From contig CAWKDN010000002.1 in NCBI GenBank assembly GCA_963848415.1, forward strand, positions 62,001 to 126,000: 64,000 bases of DNA, in the 5' to 3' direction. Origin of the DNA: CAVQBC01 sp963848415. GTDB taxonomy: Bacteria > Actinomycetota > Thermoleophilia > Solirubrobacterales > Solirubrobacteraceae. Position 1 is the first letter of the stretch. The number at the start of each line of letters is the position of its first letter. A program made the translations under genes and the position numbers. Below the pieces are notes generated by a model that saw nothing but the letters and a program-made list of their open reading frames with translations, was not told the origin of the DNA and did no database searches. Below, in pieces: positions 34,883 to 43,519 of the stretch.

Positions 34883-36198
34883 GCGTCGCGCGCGCGGGCG
34901 TGGTGGTGACGGGGACCGAGGTCCTCTCGGGCATCATCCCCGACGCCAACGGCCCGTGGCTGTCCGAGCGCCTGCGCGGGCTCGGCGTCGAGCTCGCGCA
35001 CATCCTGATCGTCGGCGACCGCCGCGAGGACCTGCGCGCGGCGCTCGACTTCCTCGCGGCGGAGGGGATGGCGCTGATCGTCACGAGCGGCGGCCTCGGC
35101 CCGACCGCCGACGATCTGACGGCCGAGGTGGTGGGCGACTTCGCCGGTCGCGAGATGGTCCTGGACTCAGAGCTCGAGGAGCGGATCTTCGCGATCCTGC
35201 AGCGGCTGCGGGCGCGCTGGCGGCGGCTCGACGAGGACGCGATGCGGGCGGGCAACCGCAAGCAGGCGATCGTGCCGCGCGGGGCGACGATCCTCGAGCC
35301 GGTCGGGACCGCGCCGGGGCTCGTCGTGCCGCCGCTGGACGGCGACTCGGCCGCCCCCACCGTCCTCGTCCTCCCGGGCCCGCCGAGCGAGCTGCGGCCG
35401 ATGTGGGAGACGGCGATCGAGACTGACGCGCTGCACGCCGCGCTGGCCGGGGCGGGCCGGCTCGAGCAGCGGATCCTGCGGCTCTACGGGATCCCCGAGT
35501 CCGAGATCGCCGGCACGCTGCGGGCGATCGAGGACGACGGCGTCCCGCTCGAGCGCCTCGAGATCACCACCTGCCTGCGGCGAGGCGAGATCGAGATCGT
35601 GACCGTGTTCGGGCCCGAGGAGGAGCCCGTGTACGCCGACTTCGCGGCCGGGGTGCGTGCCCGGCACGCCGACACGCTCTTCTCCGAGGACGGCGCGACC
35701 GTCGACGAGCAGGTCGCCTCGCTGTTGCTCGAGCAGGGCTTGACCGTCGCCGTGGCCGAGTCCTGCACCGGCGGGCTGATGGCCGCTCGGCTGACCGATC
35801 GCCCCGGCTCCTCCGCCTACGTCGCGGGCGGGGCGGTGGTGTACTCCAACGCGCTGAAGACCGGGATCGCCGGTGTCCCGGCCGAGCTGATCGAGCGCGT
35901 CGGAGCGGTTTCGGCGGAGGTCGCGGCCGCGCTGGCCGACGGGGCGGCGACGCGGCTGGGCGCCGACGTGGGGATCGGGGTGACGGGCGTGGCCGGCCCC
36001 GACGGCGGCTCTGAGGCCAAGCCGGTCGGGACGGTGCACGTGAGCGTCGCGCGGCGGGCACGGGCGGGCGACGGCGACGGCTCGGTCGCGTCGCGGCTCG
36101 CCCGCGAGGTGCTGCTCCCCGGCGACCGGCGCTCCATCCGCGAGCGCACGACGACCGTCGGCATGCACCTGCTGCGACGGCTGCTGCTCGGCCGATGA
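34879..36198 (+). CDS. cinA: CinA: ADP-ribose pyrophosphatase-like (MoaB-like) / NMN amidohydrolase
   Basis: A 439-residue two-domain protein. The N-terminal molybdopterin-binding-like domain has VVVTGTEVLSG, VTSGGLGPTADDLT and VLVLPGPPSELRPM. The C-terminal deamidase domain (from about residue 275) has AVAESCTGGLMAARLTDRPG, the GAVSAEVAAALADGA segment and GVTGVAGPDGGS. CinA family members recycle pyridine nucleotides by deamidating NMN and hydrolysing ADP-ribose. It is coupled to both neighbours by 4-nt overlaps and lies upstream of recA, as in many bacteria. Confidence 0.93.
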   Translation: MSVARAGVVVTGTEVLSGIIPDANGPWLSERLRGLGVELAHILIVGDRREDLRAALDFLAAEGMALIVTSGGLGPTADDLTAEVVGDFAGREMVLDSELEERIFAILQRLRARWRRLDEDAMRAGNRKQAIVPRGATILEPVGTAPGLVVPPLDGDSAAPTVLVLPGPPSELRPMWETAIETDALHAALAGAGRLEQRILRLYGIPESEIAGTLRAIEDDGVPLERLEITTCLRRGEIEIVTVFGPEEEPVYADFAAGVRARHADTLFSEDGATVDEQVASLLLEQGLTVAVAESCTGGLMAARLTDRPGSSAYVAGGAVVYSNALKTGIAGVPAELIERVGAVSAEVAAALADGAATRLGADVGIGVTGVAGPDGGSEAKPVGTVHVSVARRARAGDGDGSVASRLAREVLLPGDRRSIRERTTTVGMHLLRRLLLGR

Positions 36199-36866
36199 GC
36201 GCGGCGCTGCGGCTGTTCGTGGCGCTGGAGCTCTCCGACGACGCGCGGGCGGCGCTGGCGCGCTTCCGCACGGCGGCGACGGGCTCTGCGGCCGGCGGCT
36301 CGGCGTGGCGCCCCGTGAGCGACGAGAGCCTGCACCTGACACTGGCCTTCATGGGCTGGCACGAGCAGGCGGCCGCCGACCGGGCCGGCGGGATCGTGCG
36401 GGAGTCCGGCGCGGACGCCGGGGCCGGGCCGCGGCTCGCGCTCGGCGACGCGCTGCTGCTGCCGCCCGGGCGCCCGCGCGTGCTGGGCGCGGCCGTGGAC
36501 GATCTCGACGGGACGCTGGCGGCACTGCACGGCGCCGTGGCCGAGCGGCTCGCGCAGGCGGGGCTCTACGAGCCCGAGGCCCGCCCGTTCCGCCCGCACG
36601 TGACGGTGGCGCGGCGGCGGCGTGAGGCCGGCGCGCACCGCTCAGGGCGCGCGCGGGGCGATGTCCACGGCGGCCGCGCCGCCGGCGGGGGCGGGGGCGG
36701 CGGGGGCGCCCGCGCCGCGGGGGCGGCAGCAGGGGCGGCAGCAGGGGCGGCGGGGGCGGCGGTCGTGGAGCGGGTCGTCTTCCGGGCGCCCGCGGTGACG
36801 TTGTTCCGCTCGCGGCTGTCGCCCACCGGCGCCCGCTACGAGGCGCTGGTGCGCCACCCGTTCTGA
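36195..36866 (+). CDS. thpR: RNA 2',3'-cyclic phosphodiesterase with a Gly/Ala-rich insertion
   Basis: A 223-residue 2H phosphoesterase. The two H-x-T/S-x motifs are SLHLTLAFMG (about residue 55) and RPHVTVARR (about 135). The C-terminal AVTLFRSRLSPTGARYEAL strand is family-typical. Between the second motif and this strand lie about 45 residues of Arg, then Gly, then Ala repeats (encoded by tandem GCAGCAGGGGCG units at about 36725-36750), which normal ThpR proteins lack. The fold could tolerate it as a surface loop. It hydrolyses 2',3'-cyclic ends of RNA to 2'-phosphate. Last gene before the recA upstream region. Confidence 0.85.
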   Translation: MSAALRLFVALELSDDARAALARFRTAATGSAAGGSAWRPVSDESLHLTLAFMGWHEQAAADRAGGIVRESGADAGAGPRLALGDALLLPPGRPRVLGAAVDDLDGTLAALHGAVAERLAQAGLYEPEARPFRPHVTVARRRREAGAHRSGRARGDVHGGRAAGGGGGGGGARAAGAAAGAAAGAAGAAVVERVVFRAPAVTLFRSRLSPTGARYEALVRHPF

Positions 36867-36963
36867 AGGTCGCTCCCGGCTCTCCCCGGCGAACCCGGTC
36901 CGCGCCGGCTCTCCGGCCACCCCGCTGGTAGAGGGTCGCGTACCGGCAGTCGGGCGAGGTCCG

Positions 36964-37081
36964 ACCGGCATTTCCTCAGCATCGACCGGAATCGCCGCTC
37001 GCGGCTGCACTTATGCCGCTCCAGGCGGCGTTTCCTCAGCAGCGAGCGGCGAATCGCGTCGCTGCTGAACTTATGCCGCCT
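36964..37081. repeat. Pair of REP-like palindromic repeats upstream of recA
   Basis: Unit 3 (36964-37020) has arms ACCGGCATTTCCTCAGC and GCTGCACTTATGCCGCT. Unit 4 (37023-37081) has arms AGGCGGCGTTTCCTCAGCAG and CTGCTGAACTTATGCCGCCT. Fold and unit size match the pair at 17326-17444. The rest of the 461-bp gap (36867-37327) holds a 12-bp perfect palindrome (37198-37209) and the recA leader; I see no gene in it. Confidence 0.65.
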
Positions 37082-37197
37082 GGCGCACCGGCCCGCCGGG
37101 GCGGAACCGACGCGGCTCGTCCTGCCACCCCTCACCAGCGGGGGTTCCGCCGGTCACACCTCATCGGCTCGCGGATCATGCGTGCTTCCGGCACACC

Positions 37198-37209
37198 CTT
37201 GCGCGCAAG
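37198..37209. promoter_or_regulatory. Perfect 12-bp palindrome upstream of recA
   Basis: CTTGCGCGCAAG lies about 120 bp before the recA start codon, between the repeat pair and the recA leader. It could be an operator, but the binding protein is unknown, and a GC-rich palindrome can arise by chance. Confidence 0.3.
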
Positions 37210-37327
37210 TCGTGACGTTCGCGTCTTGTCCCGTCACACGGCCGCTGGGAGCCTGGGAGTCCGTCCGAACCTGCACCTACCGTGATCGATCCAAAGCACG
37301 AATGAGAGCCAGAGGAGCCCGCCCCAG

Positions 37328-38422
<1,095 letters not shown>

Positions 38423-38430
38423 CTGCGGCG

Positions 38431-38955
38431 GTGCGCTTCGAGGACCCGGCGCGCCCTGCCGCCGGCGAGCGCGCGCCCGTCGACCCCGAGACGCGCCTGG
38501 AGCGCGCCCGCGAGGCCGCGTGGCGGGCGCTCGGCCGGCGCGACCGGACGGTGGCCGAGCTGCGCGGCATGCTCGAGGGCAAGCGGCACGCTCCCGACGA
38601 CGTCGAGCTCGTGATCGGAGAGCTCGCCGAAGGCGGCTACCTCGACGACGCCGAATATGCGCGGCGCTTCACCGACGACCGGCGCCGGCTGGACGGCTGG
38701 GGCTCGGAGCGCATCGGGCGCCGGCTGCGCGAGCTGGGAGTCGAGCCGGGGCACATCGCCGCCGCGCTCGGCGACGTCGACGGCGAGGAGGAGCTCAGCG
38801 CAGCCGTCGCGCTGCTCGAGCGCCGCTTCCCCGTCGTCCCCGAGACGCGCCGCGACCGCGACCGCGCGCTCGGCATGCTGGTGCGCAAGGGCTATGACCT
38901 CGAGCTGGCCACCGACGCGCTGCGCCGCCACGCCGGCGTCCGCGAGCTCGACTGA
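38431..38955 (+). CDS. recX: Regulatory protein RecX
   Basis: A 174-residue helical RecA modulator. Three-helix repeats are recognisable: ALGRRDRTVAELRGML followed by ELAEGGYLDDAEYARRFTDD, then GSERIGRRLRELGV, then ALGMLVRKGYDLELATDALRR. The GTG start is 8 nt after recA, so the two are co-transcribed. RecX caps and limits RecA filaments. Confidence 0.9.
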   Translation: MRFEDPARPAAGERAPVDPETRLERAREAAWRALGRRDRTVAELRGMLEGKRHAPDDVELVIGELAEGGYLDDAEYARRFTDDRRRLDGWGSERIGRRLRELGVEPGHIAAALGDVDGEEELSAAVALLERRFPVVPETRRDRDRALGMLVRKGYDLELATDALRRHAGVRELD

Positions 38956-39032
38956 CCGCCCGTGTGTCTCACGTGAAGGCCGACTCTTGCGCCGCGTGCC
39001 GCTGGTTGCGGGGACCATCGGCCGTGACCGGT

Positions 39033-39061
39033 TTGCAGCCGCTTGCCTGCGGTACTACGAT
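39033..39061 (+). promoter_or_regulatory. Candidate promoter upstream of rny
   Basis: TTGCAG (39033-39038) and TACGAT (39056-39061) with a 17-nt spacer; predicted start near 39068. Confidence 0.35.
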
Positions 39062-39224
39062 CCGACAAGCGACAGACCGGGCGATCAGCCCTTGAAACTC
39101 CAGCAAAATCGATCCTTTTCGCGGACCCAGCAGCTTCAGACATGACGGCCGACCACCTTCCGAAACCCGGGCTACGGCGCCCGAGGCACCACCGCACCAC
39201 CGCTTCATCCGCCTGTTGAATGCC

Positions 39225-39243
39225 GGCGGCCCACCCGGCCGCC
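39225..39243 (+). terminator. Strong hairpin, possible terminator or small-RNA end
   Basis: GGCGGCC (39225-39231) and GGCCGCC (39237-39243) form a perfect 7-bp stem with a 5-nt loop, followed by TTCTGCTGATCT. It may end a short transcript from the 39033 promoter or structure the rny leader; the T content after the stem is weak. Confidence 0.35.
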
Positions 39244-39354
39244 TTCTGCTGATCTCTCCGCACGTGCCCTGACACGGCCCGGTCTGCCGCTCGCAGAAGC
39301 TTGATACGTGAGCGAGGACCCGGCCCCGGCCGGGCTTCGGGGAGATGAGAGACC

Positions 39355-40872
39355 ATGGACATCGTGATCGCCGCCGTCGTGGTGGCGCTGGGCCTGGTGA
39401 TCGGGCTGATCGGCGCCGTGACGCTGTTGCAGCGGCGGATGCCGGGCCTGGCGGCCGCTCCGCAGGCCGCCGCGACGCCTGCCACCGCCACTCGACCGGC
39501 ACCGGCCGCACCGCCGCACAGGAGCCAGTCCCAGCCGGCGGATGACGCCGCGGCCGCCGCCGCCGCGGGCGAGGCCGAGCTCAAGCAGCGGCGCGCGGAG
39601 CTGGTGCGCCTCGAGGAGCGGCTGTTGACGCGTGAGGAGGCGCTCGAGAAGCGCATGGCGAGCCTCGAGACCCAGTCCCAGGGCCTCGACGTGCGCGACG
39701 AGGAGCTGGCCGCCGCCCGCGAGCGGCAGGTGCGCGACCTCGAGCGGGTCGCCGGCCTGAGCGCGTCGCAGGCCAAGCAGCTGCTGCTGCGCGAGCTCGA
39801 GGACCAGATCCGCCACGACTCGGCTCGCCTCGTCCGGCGGATCGAGGAGGAGACCAAGCGCGAGGCCGACCGCCGCGTGCGCAACATCCTCGCCGTCGTG
39901 ATGCAGCGCATGGCCGCCGGCCACGCCGCCGAGACGACCGTGTCCGTCGTCCAGCTGCCGGCGGACGACATGAAGGGGCGCATCATCGGCCGCGAGGGCC
40001 GCAACATCCGCGCGCTGGAGAACCTCACCGGCGTCGACTTCATCATCGACGACACGCCCAACGCAGTGATCCTGTCGGGCTTCGACGGCGTCCGGCGGGA
40101 GATCGCCCGGATGACGCTGGAGAAGCTGCTGCAGGACGGCCGGATCCATCCCGCGCGGATCGAGGAGACCTACTACCAGGCCAAGTCCGAGCTCGAGACG
40201 CACATCGCCGAGTCGGGCGAGCAGGCGTGCTTCGACGCCGACGTCGGCGGCCTGGACCCCGAGATCGTCAAGGTGCTCGGGCGCCTGAAGTACCGGACGA
40301 GCTACGGCCAGAACGTGCTCGCGCACTCCGTCGAGTGCGCCCACCTCGGCGCGATGATGGCCCACGAGCTCGGCGCCTCGCCCAAGACCGCGCGCCGCGC
40401 GGCGCTGCTGCACGACATCGGCAAGGCCGTCTCGCACGAGATCGAGGGTCCGCATGCCCTCGTGGGCGGCGACCTGGCGCGCCGCCACGGCGAGTCCGAG
40501 GCCGTCGCCCACGCGATGGAGGCCCACCACAACGAGGTCGAGCCCCAGACGGTGGAGGCGGTCATCGTCCAGGCCGCCGACGCGCTCTCGGGAGCGCGCC
40601 CGGGGGCTCGCGGCGAGTCGCTCGAGCAGTACGTCAAGCGCCTGCGCGACCTCGAGCACATCGCCACCCGCCACGAGGGCGTCGACAAGGTCTACGCGAT
40701 GCAGGCCGGGCGCGAGATCCGCGTGATGGTCCTGCCCAGCGCGCTCGACGACGACGGCGCCGCCCTGCTCTCGCACGAGATCGCGCGCCAGATCGAGCAC
40801 GAGCTGGAGTACCCGGGCCAGATCAAGGTCACGGTGATCCGCGAGTCGCGGGCGACCGACTACGCGCGGTGA
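39355..40872 (+). CDS. rny: Ribonuclease Y
   Basis: A 505-residue membrane-anchored endoribonuclease. An N-terminal membrane helix (IVIAAVVVALGLVIGLIGAV) is followed by a long coiled coil (about 70-180), a KH domain (MKGRIIGREGRNIRALE) and an HD domain with the metal pair in ALLHDIGKAVSHE and AHAMEAHHNEVEP. The C-terminal IRVMVLPSALDDD and YPGQIKVTVIRESRA blocks match RNase Y. An Ala/Pro stretch between helix and coil is longer than usual. It starts mRNA decay in many Gram-positives and is found here beside RNase J. Confidence 0.95.
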   Translation: MDIVIAAVVVALGLVIGLIGAVTLLQRRMPGLAAAPQAAATPATATRPAPAAPPHRSQSQPADDAAAAAAAGEAELKQRRAELVRLEERLLTREEALEKRMASLETQSQGLDVRDEELAAARERQVRDLERVAGLSASQAKQLLLRELEDQIRHDSARLVRRIEEETKREADRRVRNILAVVMQRMAAGHAAETTVSVVQLPADDMKGRIIGREGRNIRALENLTGVDFIIDDTPNAVILSGFDGVRREIARMTLEKLLQDGRIHPARIEETYYQAKSELETHIAESGEQACFDADVGGLDPEIVKVLGRLKYRTSYGQNVLAHSVECAHLGAMMAHELGASPKTARRAALLHDIGKAVSHEIEGPHALVGGDLARRHGESEAVAHAMEAHHNEVEPQTVEAVIVQAADALSGARPGARGESLEQYVKRLRDLEHIATRHEGVDKVYAMQAGREIRVMVLPSALDDDGAALLSHEIARQIEHELEYPGQIKVTVIRESRATDYAR

Positions 40873-40879
40873 GCGGGCC

Positions 40880-40885
40880 TACCCT
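40880..40885 (+). promoter_or_regulatory. Probable -10 element (TACCCT) of miaB
   Basis: Perfect TAnnnT 9 nt before the ATG at 40895 in the 22-nt rny-miaB gap; no Shine-Dalgarno is visible. Confidence 0.45.
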
Positions 40886-40894
40886 CTGAGCGGC

Positions 40895-42214
40895 ATGAAG
40901 ACCTTCCACGTCACCACCTTCGGCTGCCAGATGAACGAGCACGACTCCGAGCGGATGAAGGGCATGCTCGAGTCGCTCGGCTACCGCGAGGCGGACGCTC
41001 GCGCCGACGCGGACCTGATCCTGTTCAACACCTGCTCGATCCGCGAGAAGGCCGACGAGCGCTTCGTCTCCCACCTCGGCGAGGCCAAGGCGCTCAAGCG
41101 CGCGGACCCCGAGCGGATCGTCGGCGTCGGCGGCTGCTGGGCGCAGTCGGTCAAGGACCAGGTCTTCCGGCAGTTCCCGTTCGTCGACGTCGCCTTCGGG
41201 CCGGGCCAGGTCCACAAGCTGGCGGAGTTCCTGACCTCGGACTCGCTGACCGCCCAGGGCTACTTCGAGTTCGAGGGCTTCACCGGCCACCTGCCGTCCA
41301 AGCGGGCGCGCGCGTTTCAGGCCTGGGTGCAGATCAGCGTCGGCTGCAACTGCCGCTGCTCCTACTGCATCGTGCCCTCGACGCGCGGGCGCGAGGTGAG
41401 CCGGCCGCTCGCCGAGCTCGTCGCCGAGATCGAGCGCCTGGCCGCCGACGGCGTGCGCGAGGTCACGCTGCTCGGGCAGAACGTCAACGCCTACGGCCGC
41501 GATCTGCGCCCGCAGCACGCGAGCTTCAGCGAGCTGCTGCGGGCGGTCGACGCCGTCGAGGGGATCGAGCGGATCCGCTACACGAGCCCACATCCCAAGG
41601 ACATGCGCGAGGACGTCGTGCTGGCCCACGCCGAGCTCGCGGCGGTGTGCGAGCACATCCACCTGCCGCTGCAGTCGGGCTCCACGCCCGTGCTGAAGGC
41701 GATGCGCCGCACCTACGATCAGAAGCGCTACCTCGACCGCGTCGCGCTGATCCGCGAGCACGTGCCCGACTGCGCGCTGACCACGGACGTCATCGTCGGC
41801 TTCCCGGGCGAGACCGACGCGGACTTCGAGGCCACGCTCGAGGTCGTCGAGGCGGTCGGCTACGACGGCGCGTTCACCTTCCTGTTCTCACCGCGGCGCG
41901 GCACCGAGGCGGCCGGCCTGGAGGACTCGGTCTCGCGCGAGGTCAAGGCCGAGCGGATGGAGCGCCTGGTCGAGGTGGTCCAGCGCCGCGCGCGCGAGCG
42001 GGCGCAGCGGTTCGTCGGCCGGACGCTCGACGTGCTCGTCGAGGGCCCGTCGCGCACGGACCCGAGCCGGATCCGCGGGCGCACGCGGCACAACAAGGTC
42101 GTCAACTTCGAGGGCATCGCCGATCCCGGCGATCTGGTCGAGGTGACGATCACCGGCGCGAGCAGCCAGACGCTGACGGGCGAGAGCTCCCTGCTCGCGC
42201 GCGCCGCCGGCTGA
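40895..42214 (+). CDS. miaB: tRNA-2-methylthio-N6-dimethylallyladenosine synthase
   Basis: A 439-residue methylthiotransferase. The N-terminal UPF0004 domain has cysteines in TFGCQMNEHDSE, FNTCSIREKA and GVGGCWAQS. The radical SAM motif is C-x3-C-x2-C in GCNCRCSYCIVPSTRG near residue 150. A C-terminal TRAM domain ends with VEVTITGASSQTLTGE. It modifies A37 of tRNAs already isopentenylated by MiaA, whose gene lies about 4 kb downstream. Confidence 0.95.
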   Translation: MKTFHVTTFGCQMNEHDSERMKGMLESLGYREADARADADLILFNTCSIREKADERFVSHLGEAKALKRADPERIVGVGGCWAQSVKDQVFRQFPFVDVAFGPGQVHKLAEFLTSDSLTAQGYFEFEGFTGHLPSKRARAFQAWVQISVGCNCRCSYCIVPSTRGREVSRPLAELVAEIERLAADGVREVTLLGQNVNAYGRDLRPQHASFSELLRAVDAVEGIERIRYTSPHPKDMREDVVLAHAELAAVCEHIHLPLQSGSTPVLKAMRRTYDQKRYLDRVALIREHVPDCALTTDVIVGFPGETDADFEATLEVVEAVGYDGAFTFLFSPRRGTEAAGLEDSVSREVKAERMERLVEVVQRRARERAQRFVGRTLDVLVEGPSRTDPSRIRGRTRHNKVVNFEGIADPGDLVEVTITGASSQTLTGESSLLARAAG

Positions 42215-42259
42215 CGGCCTCGAGCGTCGGGCGGGTTCGCCCTCCGTCCGGCCGCTGTG

Positions 42260-42273
42260 CGAACATACGTTCG
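42260..42273 (+). promoter_or_regulatory. LexA (SOS) box at the start of the Rv2578c-like gene
   Basis: CGAACATACGTTCG matches the Gram-positive LexA consensus CGAACRNRYGTTYG at every defined position. Its last base is the first base of the GTG start codon at 42273, so bound repressor would cover the transcription start region. Confidence 0.7.
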
Positions 42274-43328
42274 TGCGCTGGGAGAGTCAGACCGTCGAGA
42301 ACGACGCCAGAGAGCGCCTGCCGGGCTACTCGGACGGCGCCGTGGTGCGCCGCTTCGACGCGCCCGAGGCGCTGAAGACCCGCTTCTACGAGGTCCAGGC
42401 GAAGTCCGCCCTCAACCGCGTGCCGAAGGCCTCGCGGGTCCCGTTCGAGTGGACGGTCAACCCGTACAGAGGTTGCAGCCATGCGTGCGTTTTCTGTTTT
42501 GCTCGACCGACGCACGAGTACCTGGACTTCGACGCCGGCCGGGACTTCGAGCAGGAGATCGTGGTCAAGGTCAACGTGCCCGAGGTGTTGCGTGCAGAGC
42601 TCGGCCGGCCGTCGTGGAAGCGCCAGCACGTCGCGCTCGGCACGAACACCGACCCGTACCAGTGGGTCGAAGGCCGCTACAAGCTCATGCGGGGAATCTG
42701 GGAGGCGCTGCGCGACGCCGCGAACCCGTGCTCGATCCTCACCAAGTCGCCGCTGGTGCTGCGCGACCTGGATCTGCTCAAGGAGATCGCCGAGCGGGCG
42801 GAGGTCAGCGCGTGCCTGTCGGTGCCGACGCTCGACGAGAAGGCGTGGCGCGCGACCGAGCCGCACACGCCGCACCCGCGAGCGCGGATCGAGGCGATCG
42901 CCGAGCTCAACCGGGCCGGGATCCCGTGCGGGATCCTCATCGCGCCGCTCATGCCCGGCATCAACGACGCGCCGGAGCAAGTCGAGCGGATCATCGCGCT
43001 GGCCGAGGAGGCGGGCGCGACGAGCATCGGCGGGATCACGCTGTGGCTGCGCGGCTCCACTCGTGAGGTGTTCTTCGACTGGCTGCGCGCGAAGCGGCCC
43101 GACCTGGTCGAGCGCTACGAGCGGCTCTACCGCCGCGGCGCGTACGTGCCGGAGGCGCAGCGCAAGGCGATCGAGCACGCCGCCGGGCTGCCGGGCCGGC
43201 GCTTGCGGCCGTACTCGCGGCGCTTCGACCGCGGGCGGTCGGAGCTCGCCGGCGTCCCCGGCGGCGGTGTCGTCGCCGCGGAAGACGACCCGGCGCGCGC
43301 GGCGGCGTTGCAGGAGCGGCTGTTCTGA
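42273..43328 (+). CDS. Rv2578c-family radical SAM protein (SplB-like)
   Basis: A 351-residue protein starting MRWESQTV, as in its mycobacterial relative as I recall it. The radical SAM motif C-x3-C-x2-C lies in YRGCSHACVFCFARPTHEYLD near residue 69. GTNTDPYQWVEGRYKLM and ILTKSPLVLRDLD are typical of the SPL-like Rv2578c subgroup. The C-terminal region is rich in Arg (GRRLRPYSRRFDRGRS). Members resemble spore photoproduct lyase and are suspected of nucleic-acid repair or modification. A consensus LexA box overlaps the start codon, supporting a DNA-damage role. The exact reaction is unknown. Confidence 0.85.
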   Translation: MRWESQTVENDARERLPGYSDGAVVRRFDAPEALKTRFYEVQAKSALNRVPKASRVPFEWTVNPYRGCSHACVFCFARPTHEYLDFDAGRDFEQEIVVKVNVPEVLRAELGRPSWKRQHVALGTNTDPYQWVEGRYKLMRGIWEALRDAANPCSILTKSPLVLRDLDLLKEIAERAEVSACLSVPTLDEKAWRATEPHTPHPRARIEAIAELNRAGIPCGILIAPLMPGINDAPEQVERIIALAEEAGATSIGGITLWLRGSTREVFFDWLRAKRPDLVERYERLYRRGAYVPEAQRKAIEHAAGLPGRRLRPYSRRFDRGRSELAGVPGGGVVAAEDDPARAAALQERLF

Positions 43329-43370
43329 TGCCACGCCCGGGGCCTCCCGAAGCGACGTGCGCCCGCGCGC

Positions 43371-43505
43371 TCAGCCGCGGCCGCCGGGCGCCCAGCCGCG
43401 GATCGCCTCCACCAGCTCGCCGGGAGCGTCCTCTTGGACGTAGTGGCCGGCGCCCTCGACGAGGACGGTGTGGTGATCCGGGAAGAGCTCCTCCCAGCGG
43501 CGGCG
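43371..43505 (-). pseudogene. C-terminal remnant of a haloalkane-dehalogenase-like alpha/beta hydrolase
   Basis: A minus-strand frame ending at 43371 reads RWEELFPDHHTVLVEGAGHY followed by VQEDAPGELVEAIRGWAP. This is the typical C-terminal end of haloalkane-dehalogenase-like hydrolases, with the catalytic His in GAGHYVQEDAP. Upstream of about 43510 the hydrolase homology ends and the DNA instead encodes an MscS channel on the other strand. No start codon or nucleophile domain remains. Coordinates of the truncated side are approximate. Confidence 0.65.
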
Positions 43506-43519
43506 CTCGCGCGCGACGC

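Larger units (their letters stand above)
38956..39354. other. 399-bp gap before rny: possible promoter and long structured leader, no gene seen
   Basis: I see no convincing coding frame. The stretch has lower GC in the middle (AAAATCGATCCTTTT near 39105). A possible promoter (39033-39061) and a strong hairpin (39225-39243) suggest either a leader of almost 290 nt on the rny mRNA or a small RNA. No tRNA-like fold was found. Confidence 0.4.

Noticed and set aside
36885..36900. Half LexA-like site CGAACCCGGTCC upstream of recA
   Set aside because: The right half does not match GTTYG, so it is not a credible SOS box.
39080..39130. tRNA- or 6S-like structure in the gap before rny
   Set aside because: No T-loop GGTTCGANTC sequence, no acceptor stem pairing, and no long 6S-type bubble could be drawn.
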